Source: CBDBCU01 sp965203435
Lineage (GTDB): Bacteria; Chloroflexota; Dehalococcoidia; Lucifugimonadales; UBA3495
Length of the DNA stretch: 64,000 bases
Reading direction: 5' to 3'
Assembly (NCBI GenBank): GCA_965203435.1
Contig: CBDBCU010000008.1
Location: 310,001-374,000, forward strand
Position 1 is the first letter of the stretch. The number at the start of each line of letters is the position of its first letter. Below the pieces are notes generated by a model. The model did not search any database, was not told where the DNA came from, and saw only the letters and a list, made by a program, of their open reading frames with translations. Position numbers and translations under genes: made by a program. Positions 16,704 through 26,200 of this stretch are shown one piece after another.

Positions 16704-17084
16704 TCACCTCCGCCGGTAGGGATGCGCGGTGATAAACCGGGGGATGGAGCCGTTTCGCATTATCTGCCAAACGGTCTTGATCCGGGGATTACGGCCATCG
16801 GGCGTTTCCAGTGGCCCCACTACCCCGTACCTTATATCCCGGTCAGTTTCCCGGATTTCGCTGACTTCGCCGGCTATCCCGTGAGTTTTCAAGGCGGCGG
16901 CAAAGACTTCCCACCGCTCGGGATGAAAGCCGAAACTGAGCAAGAAATCGGCTTTATCAGCCCCCTCCGGGCTGGTCTTGTCCAGCAGGTAGTGGGTAAT
17001 TTTCCGGCTTTCAACGATAGCCTGCGCGGCATTGGGCAATTTCACTAGACCGGCTCTTTCCTCCGGGGCAGGGATCCTTGGCAT
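16704..17084 (-). CDS. DUF6883 family protein
   Basis: 126 residues, ATG 17084. The pattern KLPNAAQAIVESRKITHYLL, then GADKADFLLSFGFHPERWE and DGRNPRIKTVWQI is that of DUF6883. An extended -10 (TGCTATAGT) lies ten bases before the start, so the message would have almost no leader. It is the first gene of an operon with the double DUF4926 gene. Confidence 0.78.
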   Translation of the reverse strand: MPRIPAPEERAGLVKLPNAAQAIVESRKITHYLLDKTSPEGADKADFLLSFGFHPERWEVFAAALKTHGIAGEVSEIRETDRDIRYGVVGPLETPDGRNPRIKTVWQIMRNGSIPRFITAHPYRRR

Positions 17085-17154
17085 CCTGCCCTATACTATA
17101 GCATCAGATTTCGGAAAGGAACGCCATAGCAGCGCAAAAGCCGCCGCCAGCCGC

Positions 17155-17634
17155 CTACCCCTCCGTCGAAACCACCGGCCGCCCCCGCAAATCCAGGATG
17201 CCGTCCAGCATCCCGATACGCTGGCGGTCGCGGCGACTGCCGGGCCGGAAAGGCCGCGGGGTTTCGGTTTTTACCTGCTCGAGGATGGACAGCAATTCCT
17301 CTACCCGCGCGATGCCCATGGTTACTTCCTCCTCGCCGAGGTAGTATTCGTAGTAGTTCTGGTGCAAGGTGTTGGCCCACGGCATCAGTTCCAGCAGCCG
17401 GGGCCGGCGGTGTTCCCGGGAAATGCGCCAAACGGCGGAGTTGATCAGGGTGTGGGCGTTATGCTGCCAGCCGCGCATTTCCGCCACGGATTTGATGGCG
17501 GCCGCGGCCGCGCCCCAAGCCTTTTCCGAGGCTTGGAGCAGGTCGCCCTGTTCCAGTTCCTGATGGGCCAGGGCAATGAATTCCCGGCTCTGGTTGGCGT
17601 AGGTTTCCGGCGGATGGGTGGGGGTGGTCGTCAT
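17155..17634 (-). CDS. PaREP1-like helical protein, copy 3
   Basis: 159 residues from ATG 17634. It has the family core IALAHQELEQGDLLQASEKAW and GAAAAAIKSVAEMRGWQH, with the shared C-terminal tail RRDRQRIGMLDGILDLRGRP. It is closest to copy 2. The upstream region differs: it abuts R3 and a 46-bp tandem repeat rather than the TTGACA-TACAAA promoter of the others. Confidence 0.75.
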   Translation of the reverse strand: MTTTPTHPPETYANQSREFIALAHQELEQGDLLQASEKAWGAAAAAIKSVAEMRGWQHNAHTLINSAVWRISREHRRPRLLELMPWANTLHQNYYEYYLGEEEVTMGIARVEELLSILEQVKTETPRPFRPGSRRDRQRIGMLDGILDLRGRPVVSTEG

Positions 17635-17697
17635 TGCAGTTGCTCCTGGTCAGCAGAATGTTGCCCGTCCGCCCCTCCTTCAACAAGTTCAGGATGA

Positions 17698-17880
17698 GCG
17701 GACGGGGCGGTTCAGAATGGTGCGACCGGCCCTTTCCGGGTAAGCGGACGGGGCAGTTCAGAATGGCACGACCGGCCCTTTCCGGGTAAGCAGACGGGAC
17801 GGTTCAGGATGGTGCGACAAGCCCTTGCCGGGTAAGCGGCGGGCTGCTCAATGCGGACAAGCCGATATGGTTGCCGGGTG
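17698..17880. repeat. 46-bp tandem repeat, about four copies
   Basis: Units begin GCGGACGGGGC at 17698, 17744, 17790 and 17836, a constant 46-bp period. The first three are well conserved (GGTTCAGAATGG, CGACCGGCCCTTTCCGGGTAA) and the fourth is degenerate. An R3 half-unit touches the left end. No gene is supported in 17635-17901. Confidence 0.85.
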
Positions 17881-17901
17881 AGCGTAACCCGCCGCGCCGC
17901 C

Positions 17902-18930
17902 TTAAAGGACGTGGTACATCAGGCGGTGATCCCGCAGCACATCCTGGGCAAAGTCGTTGTCCACCTCCCGCCAGACGGAATGAATGTGGTTGGCCCCGTT
18001 CTGAATGTTGTCGAACTCGACGATGAAACTGCCGCCGTGGATGCGGTAGTAGTGATCCCGGCTGCGGTCGGTAGCCCCGGCCCAGACGATGCGGAAGTTG
18101 TCCACGCCGCGCTGCCGGATGGCTTCCAGCCGTTCCTGGGCCACCTCCGGGCGCACCTGATTGACATACTCCGTCACCAGGGACAGCAGCAGCTCCTTTT
18201 GCGTCCCGTTCATCTCGGCCCCGGCCAAGCCCTCGCCTTCGTGGACGGCAGCCCGGGTGGCGTTATACATCGGAATGTCCCAGGGGGCTTTGTCGTGGAT
18301 GACCGCCTTGGCCCGCTGTTCCGGGGTCAGGGTGGACATCAGCTCGATGGCCAGATCCTCCCGATGGCCCAGGATGCGGAGGCCCTGCTGGGGGCCTTTC
18401 GGCACTTCGGCGGGGTTGGCCCCCAGGAAAAAGGGGGTAACGGCGGTGACTTCGTCGCCCCAGACGCTGAAGTGGAGGGAGACATGATGCCCTTCCACCC
18501 GCCAGCCCCAGGGTTCGTTGGCGGCGTTGCCCGGGCTGCCGAACACCGTCCAGTAGTAAAGCAGGGGGTTGCGATCCCAGGAGGCGGTGCCCTCCTCCAC
18601 TTCCAGCGGCCCGAGGATGTTCTCGTGCTGCATAATGGCGGCGGCCTTCTCGTAGGTGGCGGCGTCCAGGGTAGCCGCCATCAGGGCGTAGGCCAAATCC
18701 CGCTGGGCCGGGTTCATATCCCGCAGCGGCAGGCCGTGGCGGTTCAGCGGCGGGTAGTACCAGAACAGCCGCTCCCCGTCCAGGTAGCTGAAAGTGGCCT
18801 TGGCCCGCTGCTCCGGGGCCAGGCTGTCCAGCCACTGGCTGGCGGCGGCGGCCATTTCCCCGGTGGCCGGGGAATGCTGGTGGTAATGGGTATGTTTCTG
18901 GCCGTGGGTATGTTCCAAAGTAGCCGTCAT
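17902..18930 (-). CDS. DUF3500 family protein
   Basis: 342 residues, ATG 18930. It begins with a His-rich tract (HTHGQKHTHYHQH, about 8-20) that may bind metal. The DUF3500 body includes ATFSYLDGERLFWYYPP, GLPLRDMNPAQRDLA, HHVSLHFSVWGDEVTAVTPFFLGANPAEV and the C-terminal HYYRIHGGSFIVEFDN and HIHSVWREVDNDFA. No signal peptide is visible. The biochemical role of DUF3500 is unknown. It is monocistronic, flanked by repeats. Confidence 0.88.
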   Translation of the reverse strand: MTATLEHTHGQKHTHYHQHSPATGEMAAAASQWLDSLAPEQRAKATFSYLDGERLFWYYPPLNRHGLPLRDMNPAQRDLAYALMAATLDAATYEKAAAIMQHENILGPLEVEEGTASWDRNPLLYYWTVFGSPGNAANEPWGWRVEGHHVSLHFSVWGDEVTAVTPFFLGANPAEVPKGPQQGLRILGHREDLAIELMSTLTPEQRAKAVIHDKAPWDIPMYNATRAAVHEGEGLAGAEMNGTQKELLLSLVTEYVNQVRPEVAQERLEAIRQRGVDNFRIVWAGATDRSRDHYYRIHGGSFIVEFDNIQNGANHIHSVWREVDNDFAQDVLRDHRLMYHVL

Positions 18931-19107
18931 TTAACGCTCCTTACGCTGTGGTGGGTATGTACCGCGTCCCGAGGCGGCCGGTCAAGGCCGGCGCTACCGG
19001 GCGCGGTCTGCTGATACCGGCAAGTTTAGTATTGGCATTAAAAAGTGTCAACCGGCTTGGGGATGTGAACATAAGGCAATTGCCTATGCCGGACAACCGG
19101 CTTGCCG

Positions 19108-19263
19108 GGATTCCCGCTTACGCGGGAATTTAGTCCCCCGTTGCCGAATTACCACCGCCCCCACCGTCATTCCCGCGCAAGCGGGAATCCCTGACGGTAC
19201 TGAAAAGACCAGCCCGTTGCCGTCCAACCACCGCCGGATTCCCGCTTACGCGGGAATGACGGT
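19108..19263. repeat. R1 palindromic repeats
   Basis: A lone R1 half-unit (19108-19129) is followed by a complete inverted pair (19162-19263). This fills the gap 18931-19276 between the DUF3500 gene and the 3' end of the first GT-C gene. Confidence 0.85.
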
Positions 19264-19276
19264 TGCCGGCGGCAGC

Positions 19277-22200
19277 TCAGGGCGCGGCCATTAACCGCAC
19301 CGACCACAAATCACCCTGGCCGGGTACATACTGTCCCGTCCGCATTTCTTTGATTGGATAATCCGGCAGGGAAACGGTCGCCAGACACTTGCCGTCAAAA
19401 TGGCCGCCTTGCCGGACAAATTCAAAGCCCCCGTGGGCAAAGCCAGCATCCTGCCGATTCGCCGGCAAGTCAGTAGGATTCTCCGGTACAATATGCAGGA
19501 AAAATGCGGCCGCCGTATCTCCCGCCGCGCAGGTTTCCCTCAGGTAAGTCAACCGGTTATCCCGCCAATACAAGTCGAAATAATCCCGGGCCGCCGGTTC
19601 CGCCGCGGCCAGGGCGGCATAATCGGCCCGCAGTTGGTCGAGGTCGACCGGGATGATTAGCTCTACCGACCACAAATCGCCTTGACCGGGAATATGCTGG
19701 CCGGTGCGGATTTCCTTAACGGGATAGTCCGGCAGAGGAACGGCGGCCAGACACTTCCCATCGAAATGGCCGCCCCAGCGGGCAAGCTCAAAATCCTGAT
19801 GGGCAAAGCCGGCCGGCCGCCGTTCCGATGGCAAATCCTCGATATTCTCCGGGATGATATGCAGGAAAAAGCGGGCCGCCGTATCCGCCGCCGCGCAGGA
19901 TTCCCGCAAGTAAATCAGCCGGTTATCCTGCCTATACAAGGCAAAATGGGAATCGGCTACCGGTTGACCGTCGGCCAAGGCGGCGTAGGCGGCCCGCAGC
20001 GGTTCCGGGTCGGCCGGCGGATAAAAATTGACTTCCCAGAGGCCGGCTTGCCCGGTGCGGATAACGGCAATGGGATAATCCGGCAGGGGAACCGCCGCAA
20101 GGCATTTGCCATCGAAATGGCCGCCCCAGCGGCCAAAGGCAAAATCCAAGTTGTCCTGCTCGGCCGCCGGCCCGGCCAGCAAATCGGCGGCGGCCGGGAA
20201 TAGGTGCAGAAAGAACGGCTCTGCCGTATCCGCCGCCGCGCAGGATTCCCGGATATAGGTTAGCTGCCCGTCCCGCCAATATAAGTCAAAGGCGGCCCGC
20301 AAGTCCGGGGGAACGGCGGCCAGGGCGGCGTAGGCGGCCCGCAACGGGCCGGGATCGACCGGGGGATAGAGGCTGCCACTCCAATGGCCGGGCTGGCCGG
20401 TGCGGATTTCCCGGATCGGATAGTCCGGTAATGGGACGCGGGCCATGCACTCGCCGCCGGGCCGGCCGCCTAAATGACGCAGATAGAAGTCCCGGTTTTC
20501 ATGATCCGATTCCCGGCGGACCCTGGATCGCCGCAACGCCGGCAAATCCGCCCCCTCCTCCGGGTAGATATGCAAGGTTATGGGAGTTCGGTACTCCTCC
20601 TCCGTGCAATCGGGTTTGGCGTAGAGCAGCCAATTCCGGTCGTCGGCATCCCGTTCCAGAAAAACATCAAAAACTTCCCGCAGGGCCGGCTGGCGATTTT
20701 TCTGCCGGGCGGCGGCGATGCGCTCCCCCAACCCCGGCCGGGCCAGGCTGTATAGTTCCTCCCAGCGGGATTCTCCCGCCGCCGGATCCTGACCGATAAT
20801 CAAGTCGCCTTGGGCGTAGGCCGGCAGCTGAATAACCGCCAGGCAGGTGTCCGCCCAGCGCACCCCGCGACTGTGTAGGGTAATCGCGGCGTCGATGCTC
20901 CATTCCCGGCTCGGCAGGAAAATTTTTGCAAAGACTTGCCGCGCCCGGTCGTCCCATTGGCAATTTTCCCGGACAAAGGTCAAGGTACGGCCCGTGAGAT
21001 AAACATCATAAGCCGCCCGGATAATGGGCTCTCCGTCCACCGCCTGCCGGTAAAATTCCTGATAAGTTGCCCAGGCCGCCGCCGTCATCCGGGCCGCCCG
21101 CAGGGGTTTCACGGCAAACAAGGTATTGTTGTAAAGACGCACCCCCGGCAGCCCGTTAAAGGCCAAATCCTGATGGCCGTCGTCGCGGACATGAAACAGG
21201 GCATAATCCGCCGCGGCGAAATTCTGATGAAAACCCGGCTGCCCCCGGTATCCCCGCACCGCCACGGTTTCGTCGGGATGCAGTTCCCGCAGATATTCCC
21301 GGGCCGCCGCTGCCGCCACATTCGGGGAACGGAGTTGATACTGGGTTCGCAGATATTCCGGCGTCGTCCGATCCACCAGGAAGTTGAAATAAAGATCCTG
21401 CAAGGGATGGATTTGCGTCATCGCGAGGATAATCAAGCCCAAGCCGGCCCCGGCCAAGCCGTACGCGCCGGCCGGCAAAACCGGCTTGGCAAATTGCCGG
21501 CGGCGGGCAATCGAACGACCAAGCCAATACAGCCCTCCGGCCACCAGCAGGCTGAAAGGCGCATAAAGGAAATAGAAATGCCGCCAATCGTAATACTGGC
21601 TGGAACTCAGCAGGGCGGCGGCCAGCGGCGGCAGCAGAAAGCAAGCCAGCAACAGCCAAGCAAAACGCCGCCGGGTATTGCGGAAAACCGATCCGGGCCG
21701 GGCCAGGCCCATGGCCAGGGCCGCAACTATCCCGACGCCGCCCAGCAGCAACAGCGGCGGCGGCGTGGTGATGCCGAACCAGACCAGGTTGTATTGCGGC
21801 GGCAATTCGGTGGAAAGAAACCGCGCCCCCTGGAACAATTCCCACACCCTATTGGGATGATGGACGGTCAGTTCCAGGCTCGCCGCCAGGTAGTCGACGG
21901 GATTAGCCCAGGCGTAGGGCGCGGCGGCGTACAGCGTCAGCCCAGCGGCCAATACGAACAGCCCGGTGGTCAACAGTACGCCCCGCCGCTGCGGCCAACT
22001 CCCGGCATAGCACAAATCCAGTCCCCGCATCCCCAGGGCGGCCGCAAAAAGCATTATCCCCATAATCCGCAGGTTGGTCAGCAGGCCCACGGCGATGCCC
22101 AGCAGGACAAAAGCCCCGATGGTATCCCGGCGGAAAGCCCGTTCCAGCAGGTAGAGGGCGATGATGAACATAGCGAGAAAGGGCAAGTCTTTGGAGTTGC

Positions 22201-22687
22201 CGAAAGAGTGGGCATAGATGCGGGGATGCAGCAGGAAAATCAGCAGGGCAAACCGGGCAATCCACCGGTTGTCGAACAGCCGCCAAGCCAGCCGGTAGCA
22301 AAAATAGCCGCCGATTACAAAGAACAGGTGGATGAGGAGGGAGCGGAGGTGGCTTATGTCGTCTTTATCGGTCAAGCCCAGGCCCTGCTCGGCCAGCAGT
22401 AGCGGCAGCTCAAAGGCCACGCCATACACCCGGTCGTGATAGTTAATCGTCTCGATGCGGTCGGCCTGGCCCAAGATGTAGTTCAGATTGGCTTGGGCAA
22501 TGCGCCGCTGGGTAGGTTCATCCCGGGGAATGCCATAATCGCCGGCCATAGCCAAGCTGACCAGCAGGAAAAGGGCGCAGACCGCCAGGCCAACGCAAGT
22601 TGGAGACAATAGGGGGGGGGGTAAAATAGATGTCCGGCGGATAAGGCGGGAAATTTGCGGGAGTATCTGGCGCAGCGTCAACAGCAT
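19277..22687 (-). CDS. GT-C (ArnT/PMT_2-like) glycosyltransferase with five C-terminal repeat domains
   Basis: 1136 residues from the ATG at 22687. Residues about 20-470 have roughly ten hydrophobic helices of a polyprenyl-sugar-dependent integral-membrane transferase; the first loop holds DYGIPRDEPTQ, with the D-E pair expected at the GT-C active site, and HDRVYGVAFELPLLL follows. After about residue 500 there are five extracytoplasmic repeats of about 110-115 residues: two divergent, three close (FDLYWRDxxLTYIRESC ... GGHFDGKCLAxVPLPDYPI ... IRTGQ). Each repeat has two Cys, probably a disulfide. TATGCTATAAT sits seven bases before the start, so the message is probably leaderless. Confidence 0.82.
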   Translation of the reverse strand: MLLTLRQILPQISRLIRRTSILPPPLLSPTCVGLAVCALFLLVSLAMAGDYGIPRDEPTQRRIAQANLNYILGQADRIETINYHDRVYGVAFELPLLLAEQGLGLTDKDDISHLRSLLIHLFFVIGGYFCYRLAWRLFDNRWIARFALLIFLLHPRIYAHSFGNSKDLPFLAMFIIALYLLERAFRRDTIGAFVLLGIAVGLLTNLRIMGIMLFAAALGMRGLDLCYAGSWPQRRGVLLTTGLFVLAAGLTLYAAAPYAWANPVDYLAASLELTVHHPNRVWELFQGARFLSTELPPQYNLVWFGITTPPPLLLLGGVGIVAALAMGLARPGSVFRNTRRRFAWLLLACFLLPPLAAALLSSSQYYDWRHFYFLYAPFSLLVAGGLYWLGRSIARRRQFAKPVLPAGAYGLAGAGLGLIILAMTQIHPLQDLYFNFLVDRTTPEYLRTQYQLRSPNVAAAAAREYLRELHPDETVAVRGYRGQPGFHQNFAAADYALFHVRDDGHQDLAFNGLPGVRLYNNTLFAVKPLRAARMTAAAWATYQEFYRQAVDGEPIIRAAYDVYLTGRTLTFVRENCQWDDRARQVFAKIFLPSREWSIDAAITLHSRGVRWADTCLAVIQLPAYAQGDLIIGQDPAAGESRWEELYSLARPGLGERIAAARQKNRQPALREVFDVFLERDADDRNWLLYAKPDCTEEEYRTPITLHIYPEEGADLPALRRSRVRRESDHENRDFYLRHLGGRPGGECMARVPLPDYPIREIRTGQPGHWSGSLYPPVDPGPLRAAYAALAAVPPDLRAAFDLYWRDGQLTYIRESCAAADTAEPFFLHLFPAAADLLAGPAAEQDNLDFAFGRWGGHFDGKCLAAVPLPDYPIAVIRTGQAGLWEVNFYPPADPEPLRAAYAALADGQPVADSHFALYRQDNRLIYLRESCAAADTAARFFLHIIPENIEDLPSERRPAGFAHQDFELARWGGHFDGKCLAAVPLPDYPVKEIRTGQHIPGQGDLWSVELIIPVDLDQLRADYAALAAAEPAARDYFDLYWRDNRLTYLRETCAAGDTAAAFFLHIVPENPTDLPANRQDAGFAHGGFEFVRQGGHFDGKCLATVSLPDYPIKEMRTGQYVPGQGDLWSVRLMAAP

Positions 22688-22705
22688 AAGCGGCATTATA
22701 GCATA
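22688..22705 (-). promoter_or_regulatory. Extended -10 (TATGCTATAAT) of the first GT-C gene
   Basis: On the minus strand TGcTATAAT is followed by GCCGCTT and then ATG. The identical 11-base box with the same seven-base spacing precedes the paralogue at 27863, which argues that both starts are real and leaderless. Confidence 0.65.
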
Positions 22706-22711
22706 TCCATC

Positions 22712-23165
22712 TACTGTCATTCCCGCGCCAGCGGGAATCCCGAAATGCCCGACGGGTAGTAGGCCGGTCTTTGGCAATACCGTTCGGGATTCCCGCTTAC
22801 GCGGGAATGACGGTGGGGGCGGGACGGCAAAGGCCGGTCTTTGGCAATACCGTTCGGGATTCCCGCTTACGCGGGAATGACGGTGGGCGGCGGTGGGATG
22901 GACGGTAAAAGAGGCGTCCCCCTACCGTCATTCCCGCGCAGGCGGGAATCCGGCGGCGGCGGGACGGCAAAGGGCGGTCTATTCAGTACCGTTCGGGATT
23001 CCCGCTTACGCGGGAAGGACGGTGGTAGAGCCGCAACCAACCTACTATGTCATTCCGAGGGTAGCCGAGGAATCTAAAAGTCTTGAAATGGAGTCCGGTG
23101 CGGGCATTTTAGATTCCTCGGCTACCGTCGGAATGACATCCTGCAACAAGTTCAGGATGAGCGGA
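22712..23165. repeat. Mixed R1, R2 and R3 repeat block
   Basis: R1 pair 22712-22814, a second R1 half 22850-22886, another R1 pair 22924-23024, an R2 inverted pair 23050-23139 and an R3 unit to 23165. The segment AAAGGCCGGTCTTTGGCAATACCGTTCG-like spacer is itself repeated between R1 halves. No gene is supported between 22688 and 23213. Confidence 0.87.
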
Positions 23166-23213
23166 AAGGAGTTGGCGGCTATCCGGGGCGTCAATAAATA
23201 GCGTGAACACGGA

Positions 23214-26200
23214 TTAAGGCGCATCCGTCAACTCCACCAGCCACAGCGGCGCGCCCTGGCCGGGGATATGCTGGCCGGTGCGGATTTCCTTGATGGGATA
23301 ATGCGGCAGGGCAACCGTGGCCAGGCATTTGCCGTCAAAGCGGCCGCCGCGGCGGACAAAGGCAAAATCCCCATAGCCCAGGCCGCCGGCCCGCCATTCC
23401 TCCGGCAAATCGGCCACATCTGCCGGGACGATTTGCAGAAAGAACGGGGCCGCCGTATCCGCATCCGTGCAGTTCTCCCGCAGGTAAAAGAGCCGGTTGT
23501 CCCGCCAATACAGGTCGAAGTAATTCCGGGCCGCCGATTCCTCAGTGGACAAGGCGGCGTAATCGGCGCGCAACTGATCCGGGTCGGCCGGCGTGATTAA
23601 CGCCACCGACCACAGATCGCCATAGTCGGGGATATACTGCCCCGTCCGCAGCTCTTTGACAGGATAGTCCGGCAAGGCAACGGCCGCCAGGCATTTGCCA
23701 TCGAAATGGCCGCCTTGACGGACAAAGTTAAAGCCGCCATAGGCAAAGCCGGCATTCCGCCGCTGCTCCGGCAAATCGGCGAAATCCTCCGGGATGATAT
23801 GCTGAAAGAAATAAGCCGCCGTATCCGCGACGAAGCAGTTTTCCCGCAGGTAAATCAACTGATGGCCCAAGAGGTACAGGTCGAAATAGTCCCGGGCCAC
23901 CGGCTCCACATTAGCCAGGGCGGCGTAAATTGCCCGCAGTTTGTCCGGGGCGGTCGCGGTGATTAGCTCGACCAACCACAAATGGCCTTGGCCGGGGATA
24001 TGCTGGCCGGTGTGGATTTCCTTGATGGGATAGTCCGGCAAGGCAACCGTCGCCAGGCATTTGCCGTCAAAACGGCCGCCCTGGCGAATCAAGGCAAACT
24101 CCGACCAAGCCGCGCCCTCCGCCCGCTGTTCCACCGGCAAATCGGCTACATTCTCCGGGATTATGTGCAGGAAAAACTTGGCCGCCGTATCCGCATCGGC
24201 GCAGGATTCCCGCGAGTAAAGCAGTCGGTTCTCCCGCCGATACAGGTCAAAGTAATTCCGGGCCGCCGGTTCCGCAGCGGCCAGGGCGGCGTAGTCGGCC
24301 CGCAGCTGCTCCGGGTCAGCCGCGGCGATTAACTCCACCGACCACAGGTTGCCCTGGCCGGAGATATATTGGCCGGTGTGGATTTCCTTGATGCCGCCGG
24401 GATAATCCGGCAAAGGAACCGCCGCCAGACACTTGCCGTCAAAGTGGCCGCCATTTCGGACCAAGGCAAAATCCGACCAGGCTGCGCCGGCGGCCCGCCG
24501 TTCCTCCGGCAAGTCGGCTACATTCTCCGGAATGATGTGCAGGAAAAACTTGGCCGCCGTATCCTCAGCCGCGCAGGATTCCCGCAAGTAAAGCAAGCGG
24601 TTATCCCGTTGATACAAGTCGAAATAATCCCGGACTGCCGGTTCCAGTCCCGACAAGGCGGCGTAATCGGCCCGCAGCTGTTCCGGGTCGGCTGGGGCCA
24701 CTAAATCTACCGACCACAAATTGCCTTGGTCGGGGATATACTGCCCGGCGCTTATTTCCTTTATGGGATAATCCGGCAGGGGAATCGCCGCCAGGCATTT
24801 GCCGTCAAAGCGGCCGCCGCGCTGTGGCAAGTCAAAGCCCAACCATTCCCCGCCGCCCGCCCGCAATTCCGCCGGCAAGGCGGCGGGATTTTCCGGGAGG
24901 ATGTGCAGAAAGAACGGGGCCGCCGCATCCGCCGCCGCACAACTTTCCCGCCGGAAAAGCAGCCGATTGTCCAATTCGTACAGGTCAAAATAATCCCGGG
25001 CCAGCAATTGGCCGGCGGCCGCGGCGGCCCAGGCCGCCCGTAGCGGAGCCGGGTCGGGCGGGGCGATTAAATTCACTGTCCACAGCGCGCCCTGTTCCGG
25101 CGCATATTGCCCGGTTTTGATGGCGGCGATGGGATAATCCGGCAAAGGAACGGCGGCCAGGCATTTGCCGTCAAAAAGGCCGCCCCAGCGCCCGAATTCA
25201 AAATCCAAATTATCCCGGTCGGCCGGCGGCCCGGCCAGCAAATCGTCATCGGCCAAGAATAGGTGCAGAAAGAACGGGTTGGCGGTATCCGCCGCCGCGC
25301 AGGATTCCCGGATATAGGTCAAATGCCCGTCCCGCCAATACACATCAAAATCAGCCCGGTGGTCGGGTTGAACCGGGGCCAGGGCGGCGTAAGCCTGGCG
25401 CAGGGGATCCGGATCCGCCGGGGGGAATATGCTGCCGTGCCAGCGGTCGGGCTGCCCGGTGCGGATTTCCCGGATGCCGCTGGGGTAGTCGGGCAGGGCA
25501 ACTACCGCCAGACATTCGGCCGCGGGCCCAACGCGATAGTTGCCGAGCTGACGCAGGTAGTATTCCCGCACCGCATAGCCGCTGTTGGTAGTGTCGGTGT
25601 AGGGCGGCAGTTCGGCCGGGTTCACCGGGAAGATATGCAGGAATATAGGAGTGCCGTTATCCCCCGGGGCGCAGTCCGGTTTGGCGTAGAGCAGCCGCTG
25701 CCGGCCCTCGGCCGTCGATTCCAGGAAAACATCAAAGTCTTGCCGCAGGGCGGGCTGGCGATTTTTCTGCCGCGCCCGGGCGATGCGTTCCAGCAGGCCC
25801 GGCGGGGCCAGACTGTACAGTTCCGCCCACCGGCCCGCGTCCGCATAATCCTGGCCGATAATCAGGTCGCCCTGGGCGTAGGCCGGCAGTTGGACAACCG
25901 CCAGACAAAGATTCCCTATCCGCACTCCGTGACTGGGGAAATAGTAAGCCGTGCCGGTGAACACTTCCAGATCCGGCAGGAGAACCTTGACAAAGACCTG
26001 CCGCCGCTGGGCGTCCCACGAACAGTTTTCCCGGACAAAGGTCACAATTCGGCCGGCGAGATAAACATCGTAAGCGGCCCGAATAATAGGTTCGCCGGCC
26101 ACCGCCTGCCGGTAAAACTCCCGGTAGGCCGCGATGGCGGATTCCGTCATCCGGGAATCCTTCAGGGGTTTCACGGCGGCCAGAGCATTGTTGTAAAGGC

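Noticed and set aside
20936..22402. 488-codon plus-strand frame within the first GT-C gene
   Set aside because: It is antisense to a clearly coded membrane protein and has the Gln/Pro/Arg composition of a shadow frame.
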